Translations under genes and position numbers: made by a program
Notes under the pieces: model-generated
What the model saw: only the letters and a program-made list of their open reading frames with translations
Told to the model about the DNA's origin: nothing
The model's database searches: none
Assembly: GCA_002344215.1 (NCBI GenBank)
Contig: DDSV01000057.1
Coordinates: forward strand, 1-19,025
Source: Akkermansiaceae bacterium UBA2381
GTDB taxonomy: Bacteria > Verrucomicrobiota > Verrucomicrobiia > Verrucomicrobiales > DEV007
Direction of reading: 5' to 3'
DNA length: 19,025 bases
In this document: in pieces, positions 6,870 through 16,000 of the stretch
Position numbering within the stretch: position 1 is the stretch's first letter
Layout of the letters: each line of letters begins with the position of its first letter

Positions 6870-8615
6870 TTACTTCCTCACCAACTCAAAGTCCGCCCGC
6901 GCCACGACAAAGGGCAAGCGGCGGCTGTCGGCGAGGTTACTTGCCTGATCCTCCGGGCTCAATTCATCCCATGGGCGGAGCAGAGGGTGGATTTTGGCGA
7001 TGGGATCTTTTTTGGGCCCGTAGCGGAAACCCTGCGCTTTCCGGTCCAGACACCAGCGCTGGTGCTCGTGCTCAGCGAGCCGGGAAACTTCCTCCTCCGT
7101 TAAATCAATCAGCGTAACCGGCTTGTCTGAACTTGGGATCATCGAGAGTCCGGCGGCACGCAACCTCTCAGGCAATCCCTTGGCCGCCGTTCGATTGGAA
7201 ACTCTGTTCGACTCATTGAGTCGCTCCCACCGCACAAGAGCCGAATCTTCGGCGAGTGCCTCGATCTTCTCCCGGCGTTCGGCGAGGTAGGCCGCATGAA
7301 ACGCACGCGCGAGGACCTCCTCATCCCCGTTGAGAAAAAGCTCGAGCATTCCGGTGACATCGCCGAGACCGACAGCACAGCAGGTGCAATGTCGGGATGT
7401 CCTCGACTCCCCTTCCTCTTGAAAGGAATTGTCCCTAAAAAGACTCGAAAAGCCCGCGCTTTCAGCCATGCGGATAAATACGGGAACGTTCGCTCCACTC
7501 TCTTCGAGGCGCAGTGCCGCTAAGGTGGCCAGTTCATCATCGTTGAAGCAAACGAAGGCGGCATCCAGGCCGTCGGTGGGTACTTCCTTCGCCACACGCA
7601 CATCGGCGTCGATAAAGCGCAGGGATACCCCCTCCAGCAACGGCTCCATCTTTGAACGAATCGCAGCTTCCTTGCCGCATGCCCTCATCTCCGCAAGGGT
7701 GATCAACAGATCCCCGACAGGCGAAGTTTCCGCCCGCTCAGCCCTAAGGATCGCCCATTCCCGGAGAATTCGATTCAACAGAGCCATGCCGAATTTGCCT
7801 ATACCGAGAAGAAGCAGCTTCCGCGTTTCACCGGGCCCGGGCAGATTCTCAAACACCCCGGAACGATCCAGCATAACCCGCGCTCCCGTCTGCAGAATGT
7901 TCACCACTTCGAGACTGATTTTAGTCTGGCCCGCGAAAGGATCTCTCTGCTTGAGCGCCTGCTGGAGCGCAGGATCACTGACATGCACGATGCATCTAAG
8001 TTTTTTGAACCGGTCGCCCCGGGAGGCGCACAGTTCTTTGGCAATCGAGGCCGTTTCGAGATTCGCCGAGTCATTGCCCGAAGTAGCAATCAGTTCCGCA
8101 GCCGAGCGAACACAGGCACGCCGTAGCTGATTCTTGTCATCCGACCGAGCCGTGATGATCAACGCGCCCAGCCGACGGCACTCCCCCAGATCGGGGTTTC
8201 CCATATCCGGTTCGATCACGACGACGTGCCGATGCTTTTGCAGAAGCTCTTTAACCAGGAGCGAACCCTTCTCTCCCAATCCGCCCACGATGATGTGCCG
8301 CCCCACTACCCGCAACCAGAGACGGGATATTTGAAATGAAAATGATGTCAGGATCGCATTTAAGAGGGCAAAGGCTGCGGCTACCGGAGCGAGAAAACGC
8401 GCGATCTCAAGCGACCATGGCAGCGGACCTTTTACACTTCCCGACTCGATGGTAAAGAGTTGCCCCGTGAAATAAGCTTTGTCGAGCCAGGAGACGGTCG
8501 AGTCGGGATGAAATACGGTGTAGTACCGGTGAAAGCCGAGTAGCCCGGTCACGTAGACAGTGGCGACAAATCCACCGACGAATATCCAGGACCAGGGCAG
8601 GCGACGAAGGTTCAT
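6870..8615 (-). CDS. Channel-like TrkA/RCK protein with tandem RyR domains
   Basis: This is a 581-residue protein. A first helix (about 9-28) and a second (about 71-95) bracket a re-entrant-like loop, the two-helix-plus-pore layout of K+ channels, but the loop has no GYG filter. A first TrkA-N/RCK Rossmann fold follows ('VGGLGEKG' near 110-117, then a beta strand ending in an acidic residue). A second Rossmann repeat begins with 'GIGKFG' near 271. The C-terminus holds two RyR-type domains: copy 1 at about 436-493 and copy 2 at about 507-581, the latter with 'EHQRW', 'GFRYG' and 'HPLL'. A GTG at 8756 would add 47 residues. The ATG at 8615 is preferred because it starts the Arg-flanked first helix. 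Likely role: a membrane effector gated by a ligand through RCK or RyR domains. Family assignment is firm; the gating role is inference. Confidence 0.8.
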   Translation of the reverse strand: MNLRRLPWSWIFVGGFVATVYVTGLLGFHRYYTVFHPDSTVSWLDKAYFTGQLFTIESGSVKGPLPWSLEIARFLAPVAAAFALLNAILTSFSFQISRLWLRVVGRHIIVGGLGEKGSLLVKELLQKHRHVVVIEPDMGNPDLGECRRLGALIITARSDDKNQLRRACVRSAAELIATSGNDSANLETASIAKELCASRGDRFKKLRCIVHVSDPALQQALKQRDPFAGQTKISLEVVNILQTGARVMLDRSGVFENLPGPGETRKLLLLGIGKFGMALLNRILREWAILRAERAETSPVGDLLITLAEMRACGKEAAIRSKMEPLLEGVSLRFIDADVRVAKEVPTDGLDAAFVCFNDDELATLAALRLEESGANVPVFIRMAESAGFSSLFRDNSFQEEGESRTSRHCTCCAVGLGDVTGMLELFLNGDEEVLARAFHAAYLAERREKIEALAEDSALVRWERLNESNRVSNRTAAKGLPERLRAAGLSMIPSSDKPVTLIDLTEEEVSRLAEHEHQRWCLDRKAQGFRYGPKKDPIAKIHPLLRPWDELSPEDQASNLADSRRLPFVVARADFELVRK

Positions 8616-8877
8616 GTTAGAGTTGGAATCGACAATTAGAACGCACCAACCCCTGATGGTAGCGGGAAGAACCGGGAAGTGAAGAAAAAATGGATTTGAG
8701 GGTGCGAACGACAGCGGGAGCCGACTCACCTGCGCCTGGAGTCGATGCACCGCCACCCTTCAGGCATGAAGCCTAAAACCCTGTGCTCCTCGACGGTCTG
8801 GAAACTCTGAGCTCCCGCGAGGGCAAAACCTCACGCCAAGCTTCGGTAACCTAACTCATGGCGGGGAACGATGCACA

Positions 8878-9060
8878 CTACTGGCACCGCTCACATCCCT
8901 CATCAAGGGAGCAGGCTTCAGGCTGTCGTTGACCGAGATCTTCGCTGAAATCATCGTCCTCAAATGGGACGGCCTTTGAGACAGCTTCGTTGGGGGAGAG
9001 ATCAGACGGAGCCGTTGACGCCGAGCTGCCGAAGGGATTTTGAGTAGAGTGGTTGTTCAT
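8878..9060 (-). CDS. Small acidic peptide with Cys-rich C-terminus
   Basis: This 60-residue frame runs on the same strand as, and between, the two RyR genes. Its N-terminal half is Ser/Asn/Pro-rich. The middle has an acidic run ('FEDDDFSED'), and it ends 'EACSLDEGCERCQ', with all three Cys in the last 11 residues. There is no signal peptide or membrane segment, and no family is recognised. A longer form from a GTG at 9087 exists, but a promoter-like element overlaps it, so the ATG at 9060 is preferred. That promoter would give an almost leaderless message. The peptide could be an antitoxin- or inhibitor-like partner, a modified-peptide precursor or a chance frame. The short length limits confidence. 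Confidence 0.45.
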   Translation of the reverse strand: MNNHSTQNPFGSSASTAPSDLSPNEAVSKAVPFEDDDFSEDLGQRQPEACSLDEGCERCQ

Positions 9061-9069
9061 CGTAACATG

Positions 9070-9097
9070 ATGATAGAGAACGGTCACAGTTGGTCAA
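9070..9097 (-). promoter_or_regulatory. Candidate sigma-70-type promoter for the minus-strand unit
   Basis: On the minus strand, TTGACC (9092-9097) and TATCAT (9070-9075) are separated by 16 bp, matching 5/6 and 5/6 of the consensus hexamers. Transcription would begin about 3-5 bases before the ATG at 9060, giving a nearly leaderless mRNA for the small peptide and possibly the downstream channel-like gene. Confidence 0.4.
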
Positions 9098-9144
9098 GAA
9101 AACTAAATAATTTACCTGAGTAAAGTTACGGAAATGGTCCAACC

Positions 9145-9651
9145 TCAACTGATTTCAGAGAATCTTATCCCCAGCCCCGCCCGCCGAACCACCGCCGGGT
9201 AGTTCCGCACCGCGCTGCGGTCCTTCTCCTTCTCGACCTCGGATAAATCCTCATAGGGAACGAGGCTCGGATGCAGTCTGGCCTCGTCGTCCCGCTGAAG
9301 CCCGTATTGCCAACCCAACGCAATTTTGTCGGCCATCCATCCCTCGTGATCGGCGATAGCGGCAGCTTCGATGTTCTTTTCGAGGACCGCCCGCGTCTCC
9401 TCTTCCGACGGCACGTCTCCCGGACCGAATTCCGTAACCTCGGGTGACACGATTTTTAACCCGGCTTTTTCCAGGATACCCGGGATGCGCCGGGCTGCGG
9501 CCAAATTGGCGCTCTGAAAATCAGGAGGCAGATCGGCATAGGGCACGTCGTACTTAATTGTCCATCCCTCCCGCTTCGACTGGGCGCGGTAGTGCTCGTG
9601 GATGGCCGGTGCCAATGTGGCGATTAGAGAATTGAATTCAGAATCCGACAT
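9145..9651 (-). CDS. Stand-alone tandem RyR-domain protein
   Basis: This 168-residue protein consists almost entirely of two RyR-type units. Copy 1 is about residues 12-70 ('AIHEHYR' followed by 'ADLPPDFQSANLAAARRIP' and 'LEKAGLKIV'). Copy 2 is about 93-165 ('ADHEGW', 'GWQYG', 'RD', 'LHPSLVPYEDLS', 'NYPAVVRRAGLGI'). Copy 2 aligns closely with the C-terminal RyR unit of the Nudix-RelA fusion and of the channel-like protein. There is no enzyme domain, signal peptide or membrane helix. It starts at an ATG (9651) with no Shine-Dalgarno and is divergent from the Nudix fusion gene, with 241 bp between them. Likely role: a ligand sensor, adaptor or competitor for the same partner as the other RyR proteins (inference). 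RyR is named for repeats in animal ryanodine receptors, where it also occurs in pairs. Confidence 0.8.
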   Translation of the reverse strand: MSDSEFNSLIATLAPAIHEHYRAQSKREGWTIKYDVPYADLPPDFQSANLAAARRIPGILEKAGLKIVSPEVTEFGPGDVPSEEETRAVLEKNIEAAAIADHEGWMADKIALGWQYGLQRDDEARLHPSLVPYEDLSEVEKEKDRSAVRNYPAVVRRAGLGIRFSEIS

Positions 9652-9784
9652 GGGAGAAGAGAGAAGCTAGAGCAAGGATCAACCGGAGACTCGCTCGACA
9701 AGGTTCCGCAGATCCCTCAGGGAAGCAACCCGATTGGAGGCCGGCACTTTCTCCGATGAATCGGTAATCAACTTAAGGGACGCA

Positions 9785-9801
9785 AACTTCGGCGCGAAGT
9801 T
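9785..9801. promoter_or_regulatory. Palindrome in the divergent intergenic region (candidate operator)
   Basis: AACTTCG (9785-9791) and CGAAGTT (9795-9801) form perfect 7-bp arms around GCG, between the divergent double-RyR gene and the Nudix fusion gene. The size suits a dimeric regulator. It has no T-tract, so it is not a terminator. A weak promoter-like pair for the plus-strand gene lies downstream: TTGCCA (9837-9842), 17 bp, TAGCCT (9860-9865). It could also be part of a dispersed repeat. Confidence 0.3.
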
Positions 9802-9892
9802 GTCGCGAGGCGGTTCCCCAATCCTCATAATCAGTCTTGCCACTGATATGAAAGTTCCCTAGCCTCCTTCGAACCCGACAAGACGTTCCTCT

Positions 9893-12800
9893 ATGAGCAC
9901 TCAAGCCGAATCTTCTCTGATCTATGAGGGTAAGCGGGGGGTCTCCCCTCGTGCCGTCATCCGGAACCTTTCCGACGGAAAGATCCTGATTCTCCGCCGA
10001 CCGGGGAACTGCACCCATTTTCCGGGTGAGTGGGAGTTCCCCGGCGGGAAGCCCGACGCGGGTGAATCATTTTCCGAGACCTTGATTCGCGAAATCCGTG
10101 AAGAGACCGGGTTGACGGTGACCCCCGGGCCAGTCGTCGGTTATGCCGAGGGCCAGGTCGGAGACGTGTGTGTTCTCTACGTGTTTGTCGAAGCGGAAAC
10201 CGATTCGACCAGATTGACATTGAGTAAGGAAAATGACCGCCACCGCTGGGTTGATTTGGCGGAACTGGCCCGCCTCGGCTCGATGAATGAGCCGGAGAAA
10301 GCTAAAGTAAAAGCCAAAGCGGCAAGCAAAAATGCCCAACTCGTCAAGCACTTCAGGCCATTCTCCGTGGACTATGCGCGGCGTTATGGCTTCACCCCCG
10401 TCCAGAAGGCAAATAAGGACACCATTCCCAAAAGCGATCCCTATGCGGTCGACGAAACCTTGCTGGCCAACTTGAAGGTCTGGATCGCTTCCTTCAAGAA
10501 GGTGCGCCTCCAATACGAGGCATTAGGCCTCGTTCTGCATGGTCTTTTGAAGGCGGATCTGGGTCCGCTCTGCCCAATGGCGGTGATTGGCGGCCGGACG
10601 AAAGGCGTCGCCAGCTTTGCCCGCAAGATTCTGAGCAAGAACAAATATCAGGATCCCCTCGTCGAGATGACCGACCTCTACGGTCTCCGTATCATCACCC
10701 AGATTGATGCCGAGGTGGAGGCGGTGCGGCTCTTTATCCGAAGCCACCCCGATCTCTTTGTCATCGACGAGAAGAACAGCGAAGACAAACTCTCACGCCT
10801 GCGCAGCGGTGAATTTGGCTACCGCTCCGTTCACTTCGTTTTAAGCCTCACGGCGAATGCGATTCCGGAAAAATTACGCCATCAAAGACTTCATGAGCTG
10901 AAAGTGGAGATTCAAATCCGCACTCAACTGCAGCATGCCTGGGCGGATATCGGTCACGACCGCCTCTACAAGGGAGCCTTCAAACCTCCAGGACGGTTCG
11001 AACGCGAGTCCGCCCGCATCGCCGCGCTGCTTGAAAGTGCTGACGAAGCCTTTTCGCGGCTCGTCGACGGCCTCGATGAATACGAATGCCACTTCGGTTC
11101 CTACCTCGACACGAACGGAATCAGGAAACAGATTTCGATCCAGAATGCGATTCTCCTTTATGATCAGGACAATGGTTCCGAGGTCTTGCGGCTCGCCCGT
11201 CTCCACCTTGCCCTCGACACCGCTGACGATCGCAAGGCAGCGGAAGAGGCCGTGTGCGGTTTTCCGGAAGAGAAGCGGACTCCGGACCTATGGTGTGCTC
11301 TGGGAGATTCCCTGCGTCAATGGAAAGCCGGTCCCACTTCGTCCCGGATGAAAAGAGCCCGTCAGGCCTACGAAAGAGCATTACTTCTTGAGCCGAACCA
11401 TAAGGACGCCATGCTCGGTCTGGCGGAAGCTTCGGCCACTGACCGCGACAAGCTCACGGCATTCGATGCAGCCTGTCGCGCCAATCCTGACGATCCGGAA
11501 ACTCTGTCCGGCTACATCCGACAGAAAATCAAAGTGGATCACGATGTCAGCTTCCTCCCCCTGCTCCGACCAAGCCTGCTCGCTTCCATCGAACAGTGCC
11601 GGAAGCAGATCGAGGTGAAAGTGGATATCCCTTGGGCCTACTACCGCATGGCGGGATTCCAACTGCTCCTTGGGGGGTCGGCAGTCTGGGACGCCTACGA
11701 GGCCCTGGCCCGTGCCATCCGATGCGATTCAAAAAATGTTTCCTTGATGACCGCTGCGCTCGACGCCGTCACCGACTTGCTCATCGCCCAACCCGGACTC
11801 GAAGCAGCGAGAGCGGTCAAGCGCATCCTGCTTGCGGCCATCCGCATCAAATGCCCGGACTGTCCGGCGTCGGTGGAACTGGATACGCTTCGCTCTTCTG
11901 AAAAATCCATCATTGGTCCGGTCGTCATCATTGCGGGTGGATGCGACCCTGCGGTTGAGGAACACATGGCCGGGTATCAATACCTGCTTGAGGAAGCCCT
12001 CAAGGGTTTTCGCGGAACCGTCATTTCGGGCGGCACGGAACAAGGAATCGCCGGACTAGTCGGCGGTATCGGCGCAAGAGCAAAAGTGGGAGAACCGGGC
12101 TTCACCGGCATCCACACCATCGGCTACCTGCCCTCCCACCTCCCCACCGATAACACCGCCTCACAGGATCGGCGCTATCATGAGCACCGGCGCAGTCGCG
12201 ACACCAAGCGCTTTTCGGTGATGGAGCCACTCCAAAACTGGATCGACCTTCTGGCGTCAGGGATCGACCCGGCCCAGGTCCATGTCATCGGAATCAATGG
12301 CGGAGAAATCGCGGGATTCGAATATCGCCTCGCCTGGGCGCTTGGTGCCAAAGTTGCTCTGGTGCGCGACAGCGGTCGGGTCGCCGACTCCTTCGAAATC
12401 GGCATTCGCGACGGAGACTACGAAGGTATGTATGTCGTCCCGCACGATCCCATGAGTGTGCAGGCGTTCATTCACAATCATCATGAATCCTCAGGCATAC
12501 TCCCGACCGGAGCGAGGGAGCGTCTCGCCCGCTATGCCCACGCCCTCTTTCTTGAGGAGAACCGCCACAAACACACCGACCCCGCGATGCAGTCGTGGGA
12601 GAATCTGCGGAAGGATCTTCAGGACTCGAACCTCAATCAGGTGGACCAGATGGTGCGCCATCTGCAGTCCCACGGATTCCGCATTGTTCCCCTCGCGCTA
12701 GATTCCCCGATTTTTTCCTTTGGGCCGAATGACGACGGACTCGTCGAGAAGATGGCCGAAGCCGAGCATGGTCGATGGAACGTCGAACGCATCGGGAACG

Positions 12801-12982
12801 GCTGGCGCTTTGGAGCGACCCGGGATCAGGAGAGAAAGATCCACCCAAGTATCGTCTCTTGGAAAAATCTCGATGAGAAATCCAAGCAGTGGGACCGCAA
12901 CGTCATCCGCCGCTACCCTGCCATGCTCGCCGAGGCGGGGTTGGGGATTGTACGGGAAAAAGTGGTTAGCAAGGTTCGTTGA
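9893..12982 (+). CDS. Nudix - RelA/SpoT synthetase - SLOG-like - tandem RyR fusion
   Basis: This is a 1029-residue multidomain protein. The Nudix hydrolase is at about 13-135, with a perfect Nudix box at 52-74 (E58, R66, E67, E70, E71). The RelA/SpoT nucleotidyltransferase is at about 190-395: 'GRTKGVASFARK' at 234-245 matches the G-R-x-K-x3-S-x3-K loop, followed by D261, 'GYRSVH' at 309-314, and E339 in 'EIQIRT'. All look catalytically intact, and there is no HD hydrolase domain. TPR-like helices span about 425-655. An SLOG/LSDAT-like Rossmann domain is at about 672-865 ('IIAGG', 'ISGGTEQGIAG', 'GINGGEIAGFE'). Two RyR units are at about 868-935 and 948-1022. Expected role: synthesis of a pyrophosphorylated nucleotide, with Nudix removing or restricting it and SLOG/RyR sensing nucleotides. 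Published comparative genomics places RelA/SpoT and SLOG domains in nucleotide-based conflict systems. The next gene starts 38 bp downstream, suggesting an operon. Confidence 0.88.
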   Translation: MSTQAESSLIYEGKRGVSPRAVIRNLSDGKILILRRPGNCTHFPGEWEFPGGKPDAGESFSETLIREIREETGLTVTPGPVVGYAEGQVGDVCVLYVFVEAETDSTRLTLSKENDRHRWVDLAELARLGSMNEPEKAKVKAKAASKNAQLVKHFRPFSVDYARRYGFTPVQKANKDTIPKSDPYAVDETLLANLKVWIASFKKVRLQYEALGLVLHGLLKADLGPLCPMAVIGGRTKGVASFARKILSKNKYQDPLVEMTDLYGLRIITQIDAEVEAVRLFIRSHPDLFVIDEKNSEDKLSRLRSGEFGYRSVHFVLSLTANAIPEKLRHQRLHELKVEIQIRTQLQHAWADIGHDRLYKGAFKPPGRFERESARIAALLESADEAFSRLVDGLDEYECHFGSYLDTNGIRKQISIQNAILLYDQDNGSEVLRLARLHLALDTADDRKAAEEAVCGFPEEKRTPDLWCALGDSLRQWKAGPTSSRMKRARQAYERALLLEPNHKDAMLGLAEASATDRDKLTAFDAACRANPDDPETLSGYIRQKIKVDHDVSFLPLLRPSLLASIEQCRKQIEVKVDIPWAYYRMAGFQLLLGGSAVWDAYEALARAIRCDSKNVSLMTAALDAVTDLLIAQPGLEAARAVKRILLAAIRIKCPDCPASVELDTLRSSEKSIIGPVVIIAGGCDPAVEEHMAGYQYLLEEALKGFRGTVISGGTEQGIAGLVGGIGARAKVGEPGFTGIHTIGYLPSHLPTDNTASQDRRYHEHRRSRDTKRFSVMEPLQNWIDLLASGIDPAQVHVIGINGGEIAGFEYRLAWALGAKVALVRDSGRVADSFEIGIRDGDYEGMYVVPHDPMSVQAFIHNHHESSGILPTGARERLARYAHALFLEENRHKHTDPAMQSWENLRKDLQDSNLNQVDQMVRHLQSHGFRIVPLALDSPIFSFGPNDDGLVEKMAEAEHGRWNVERIGNGWRFGATRDQERKIHPSIVSWKNLDEKSKQWDRNVIRRYPAMLAEAGLGIVREKVVSKVR

Positions 12983-13020
12983 ACCGATTCGCCCGACACA
13001 TCACTTACCGGCCCCGCGTC

Positions 13021-16000
13021 ATGACAGGCCCCGACCGCACCGTCCGCGTCTTCATCAGCAGCACGTTTCGCGACATGCATGCGGAGCGGGATCATCTTGT
13101 CACCGTCGTCTTTCCGGAACTGCGCGAGCGCTGCGAGCAGCTGGGGCTGGAGTTCTTCGACGTGGACCTGCGCTGGGGCGTGCCGGAGAAGGGCGTGGAC
13201 GGCGAGACGGCGAATTCCTGGGAATACTGCCGCCAGTGGATAGACCGGGTGCAGCCCTTTTTCGTCTGCCTCCTCGGTCAACGCTACGGCTGGGTGCCGG
13301 AACCGGAAAAACTCAAAGACGAGTCCGACCGCACCCGGCAGGAGCACGACCCGCGCTCCATCACCGACATGGAGGTGCGCTACGCCGTGCTGGAGGAGTC
13401 GGAACGGAAAAGGCTGAGCTACTTCTACCTGCGCACCCCTACCGTGCCGCGTCCGTCGGCGGATGCGCCGAGAGAGCAATGGGAACTCTACGGCGACTTC
13501 GTGGATGGCGAGATACTGGAGAACGGCTTCGTGGAGGATCCGTCCGCGGCAAACAAGCTCACCCGTTTGAAGAAAGCCGTGACGGAATGTGGCCGCCCCG
13601 CACGGGCCTACTATTGCCAATGGCAGGGCGACCATTTCAGCGGCATGGATGCCTTTGGCCGGGCCGTGTTCGAAGACCTCTGGTCCGCCATCCTGCGCGA
13701 TCCGCGTTATGTGACGAAAGCCGCCTGGCAGGAGGTGCTCGGAGTCAATCCCGACAATTCTCCGTTTTACAAGCAGACGGAGATCCCCATGGAACCGGCG
13801 CTTTGGAAAAAGCTGGTCGAGGCCGCCAAACCGCCACTGAAGAACCCTCTCGAAGCCGAGCGCGAGCAGATGGCGACCTTCGCCGCGAGCCGTCTGCGCT
13901 GGTTCCGGGGGCGAACGAATGAGTTGAAGGAACTCATCGACTTTATCTCCGATCCCGCCGATGACCAAAGCTCGCGCCTCGCCGTCCTCGCCGCCGTCCC
14001 CGGCCAGGGCAAGTCCGCGCTGATGGCGAAACTGGCTTCCGAGCTTTCGTCGCCGAAAAAAAGTATAGAAGGCACAAAAGCTTTTGCGTCTTTTGCGCCT
14101 CTCTGCGGCCAATCCCTCTTCCTCATCACCCACTTCGTCGGAGCGACCGAGCAATCCTCCACCGCCTACGCCCTCGTCAAACGCCTCAACAACGAACTCG
14201 ACGCCAGCGGTATTGTCTTCCCGGAGCGCCCCACCCCTGAAGGTCAGCCGAGGGAAGAATCCAAGCTCGATTTTAACAGCCTCTGCCAACGCCTCTACGA
14301 ACGCCTCGGCAACTACGATGGCTCCCAGCGCATCGTCATCCTCCTTGATGCCCTCAATCAGCTCAGCGATGGCCACGAACTAGGCTGGCTCCCTTACCGC
14401 CTCGGCCCCGGCGTGCGCCTTGTTGTCAGTTGCATCAAGGAATCGGTCGGAATTTCGCTCGGAGTTCCGCCTTCAGGCGGTCATCCGGACCGCGTGAACG
14501 CGGAACTCCGAACTCCCGCCCAAAAAGTCCTCACCGCCCTCAAGTCCCGCCATCCGCAGCCCAAGATCATCCCGCTCGGCGAACTCAGGGAGCAGGACGT
14601 ACGCTCCATCGTCACCAGCCACTTCGAGGAATACTGTAAGCAGCTCGATCCCGAACACATCGACGCCATCTGCGACGCGAAGCGCCTGCCGCAGGCGCGC
14701 AATCCTCTCTACCTGCTGGTGATGCTGTCGGAGTTGCGCTCGCTCGGTGGCAACGACATGAACAAGGTCGTGCCGGAGCTGATCGCTGGCATGGCGACAA
14801 AGTTTCCCGACACCGTCAGCCTCTTTGCCTGGGTCCTCCAGCGCATGGAGGACGCCGAGGGCTTCGGGCGGGAGGCGGTGGAGGCATGGTGCCGCTACCT
14901 CGCTCTCGGCCGGGTCGGCATGGCGAGTCGTGAACTCGCGGATCTCCTTGAACGCAAGTTCCAATCCGACGAGGCCGCGCTTACTGCCCAGCGTATCGAG
15001 CGCGGCCTGAGGCGCTATCTGCAGCGGCGTGGCGAAATGCTGGACTTTTTCCACGGGCAGTTGCGACAGGCGGTGATGGGGATGTATGGAGGGGAGAAAG
15101 TGATTTGTGGGGCGCATATTGAGATTGCGGAGTATTTCTCCGACACTGCCAATCCCAATGGCGAAGGACCGTGGAGTGTTGAGGAACGCCACGCCTTGAG
15201 CGAGCTGCCCCATCACCAGATCCAAGCTGGGGTCGAAACCTGGTCGAAACTTATCGAAACTCTTGAAGCTCTCTTCTTTCTAGAGGCCAAAGTCGCAGCG
15301 GGTATGGCTTTTGAATTGATTAGGGATTTCGCTGTCACGCTGACTGTTCTACCGCATGATGCCGGGCGGGACAGACTGCGATTACTGGAAGAGGCACTTC
15401 GCCGGGACATCTACTTCATAGCCCGCCATGCGAAGGATTTCCCGCAGGGATTGTTTCAATGCTTGTGGAATTCTGGATGGTGGTACGACTGTGCAGAAGC
15501 CAACTGCCACTTTGAAGATCCGAAGAATGGATGGAAATCTCCACCATCATGGAAAAATGACAATCCTGCGAACAGTCTCAGCGCCCTATTGGAAAAATGG
15601 AGGAGCGAACGAGAGTCAGCCCATCCAGGCTTCCTTTGGCTTCGGGCGCTACGCCCGCCCTCCGTAAGCCTCGGTTCAGGACAGTTGGCCGTGCTGCAAG
15701 GACATGATGGATATGTCACAAGCGTGGCGTTTTCGCCAAATAACCTCTTTTTGCTCAGCGGATCATACGACAAAAGCCTGCGGTTGTGGGACGCGAACAG
15801 CGGAGAATGTCTCGCCGTGCTCGACGGGCATGAGGAGGGAATCAACAGCGTGGCGTTCTCCCCGGATGGAAGCCGCCTGATCAGTGGTTCCGGCAGTTCT
15901 AATAGTACGGACAATACACTGCGACTCTGGAACGTAGTTGGTGGGGAGTGCCTCCTCGTGCTGCGGGGCCATGAAGATTATGTCTCAAGCGTGGGGTTTT

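Noticed and set aside
8616..8756. GTG start at 8756 for the channel-like gene
   Set aside because: The 47 added residues show no conserved feature, the only purine run touches the GTG, and the ATG at 8615 begins a typical Arg-flanked first membrane helix.
12979..13020. TTG start at 12979 for the DUF4062 gene
   Set aside because: It would overlap the previous stop codon and add 14 basic residues before the first conserved strand. The ATG at 13021 fits the DUF4062 domain start.
12913..14376. 487-codon open frame on the minus strand
   Set aside because: It lies antisense to the end of the Nudix fusion and the DUF4062-NACHT gene, both of which have clear conserved motifs. Its translation shows no domain and is a by-product of high-GC codon use.
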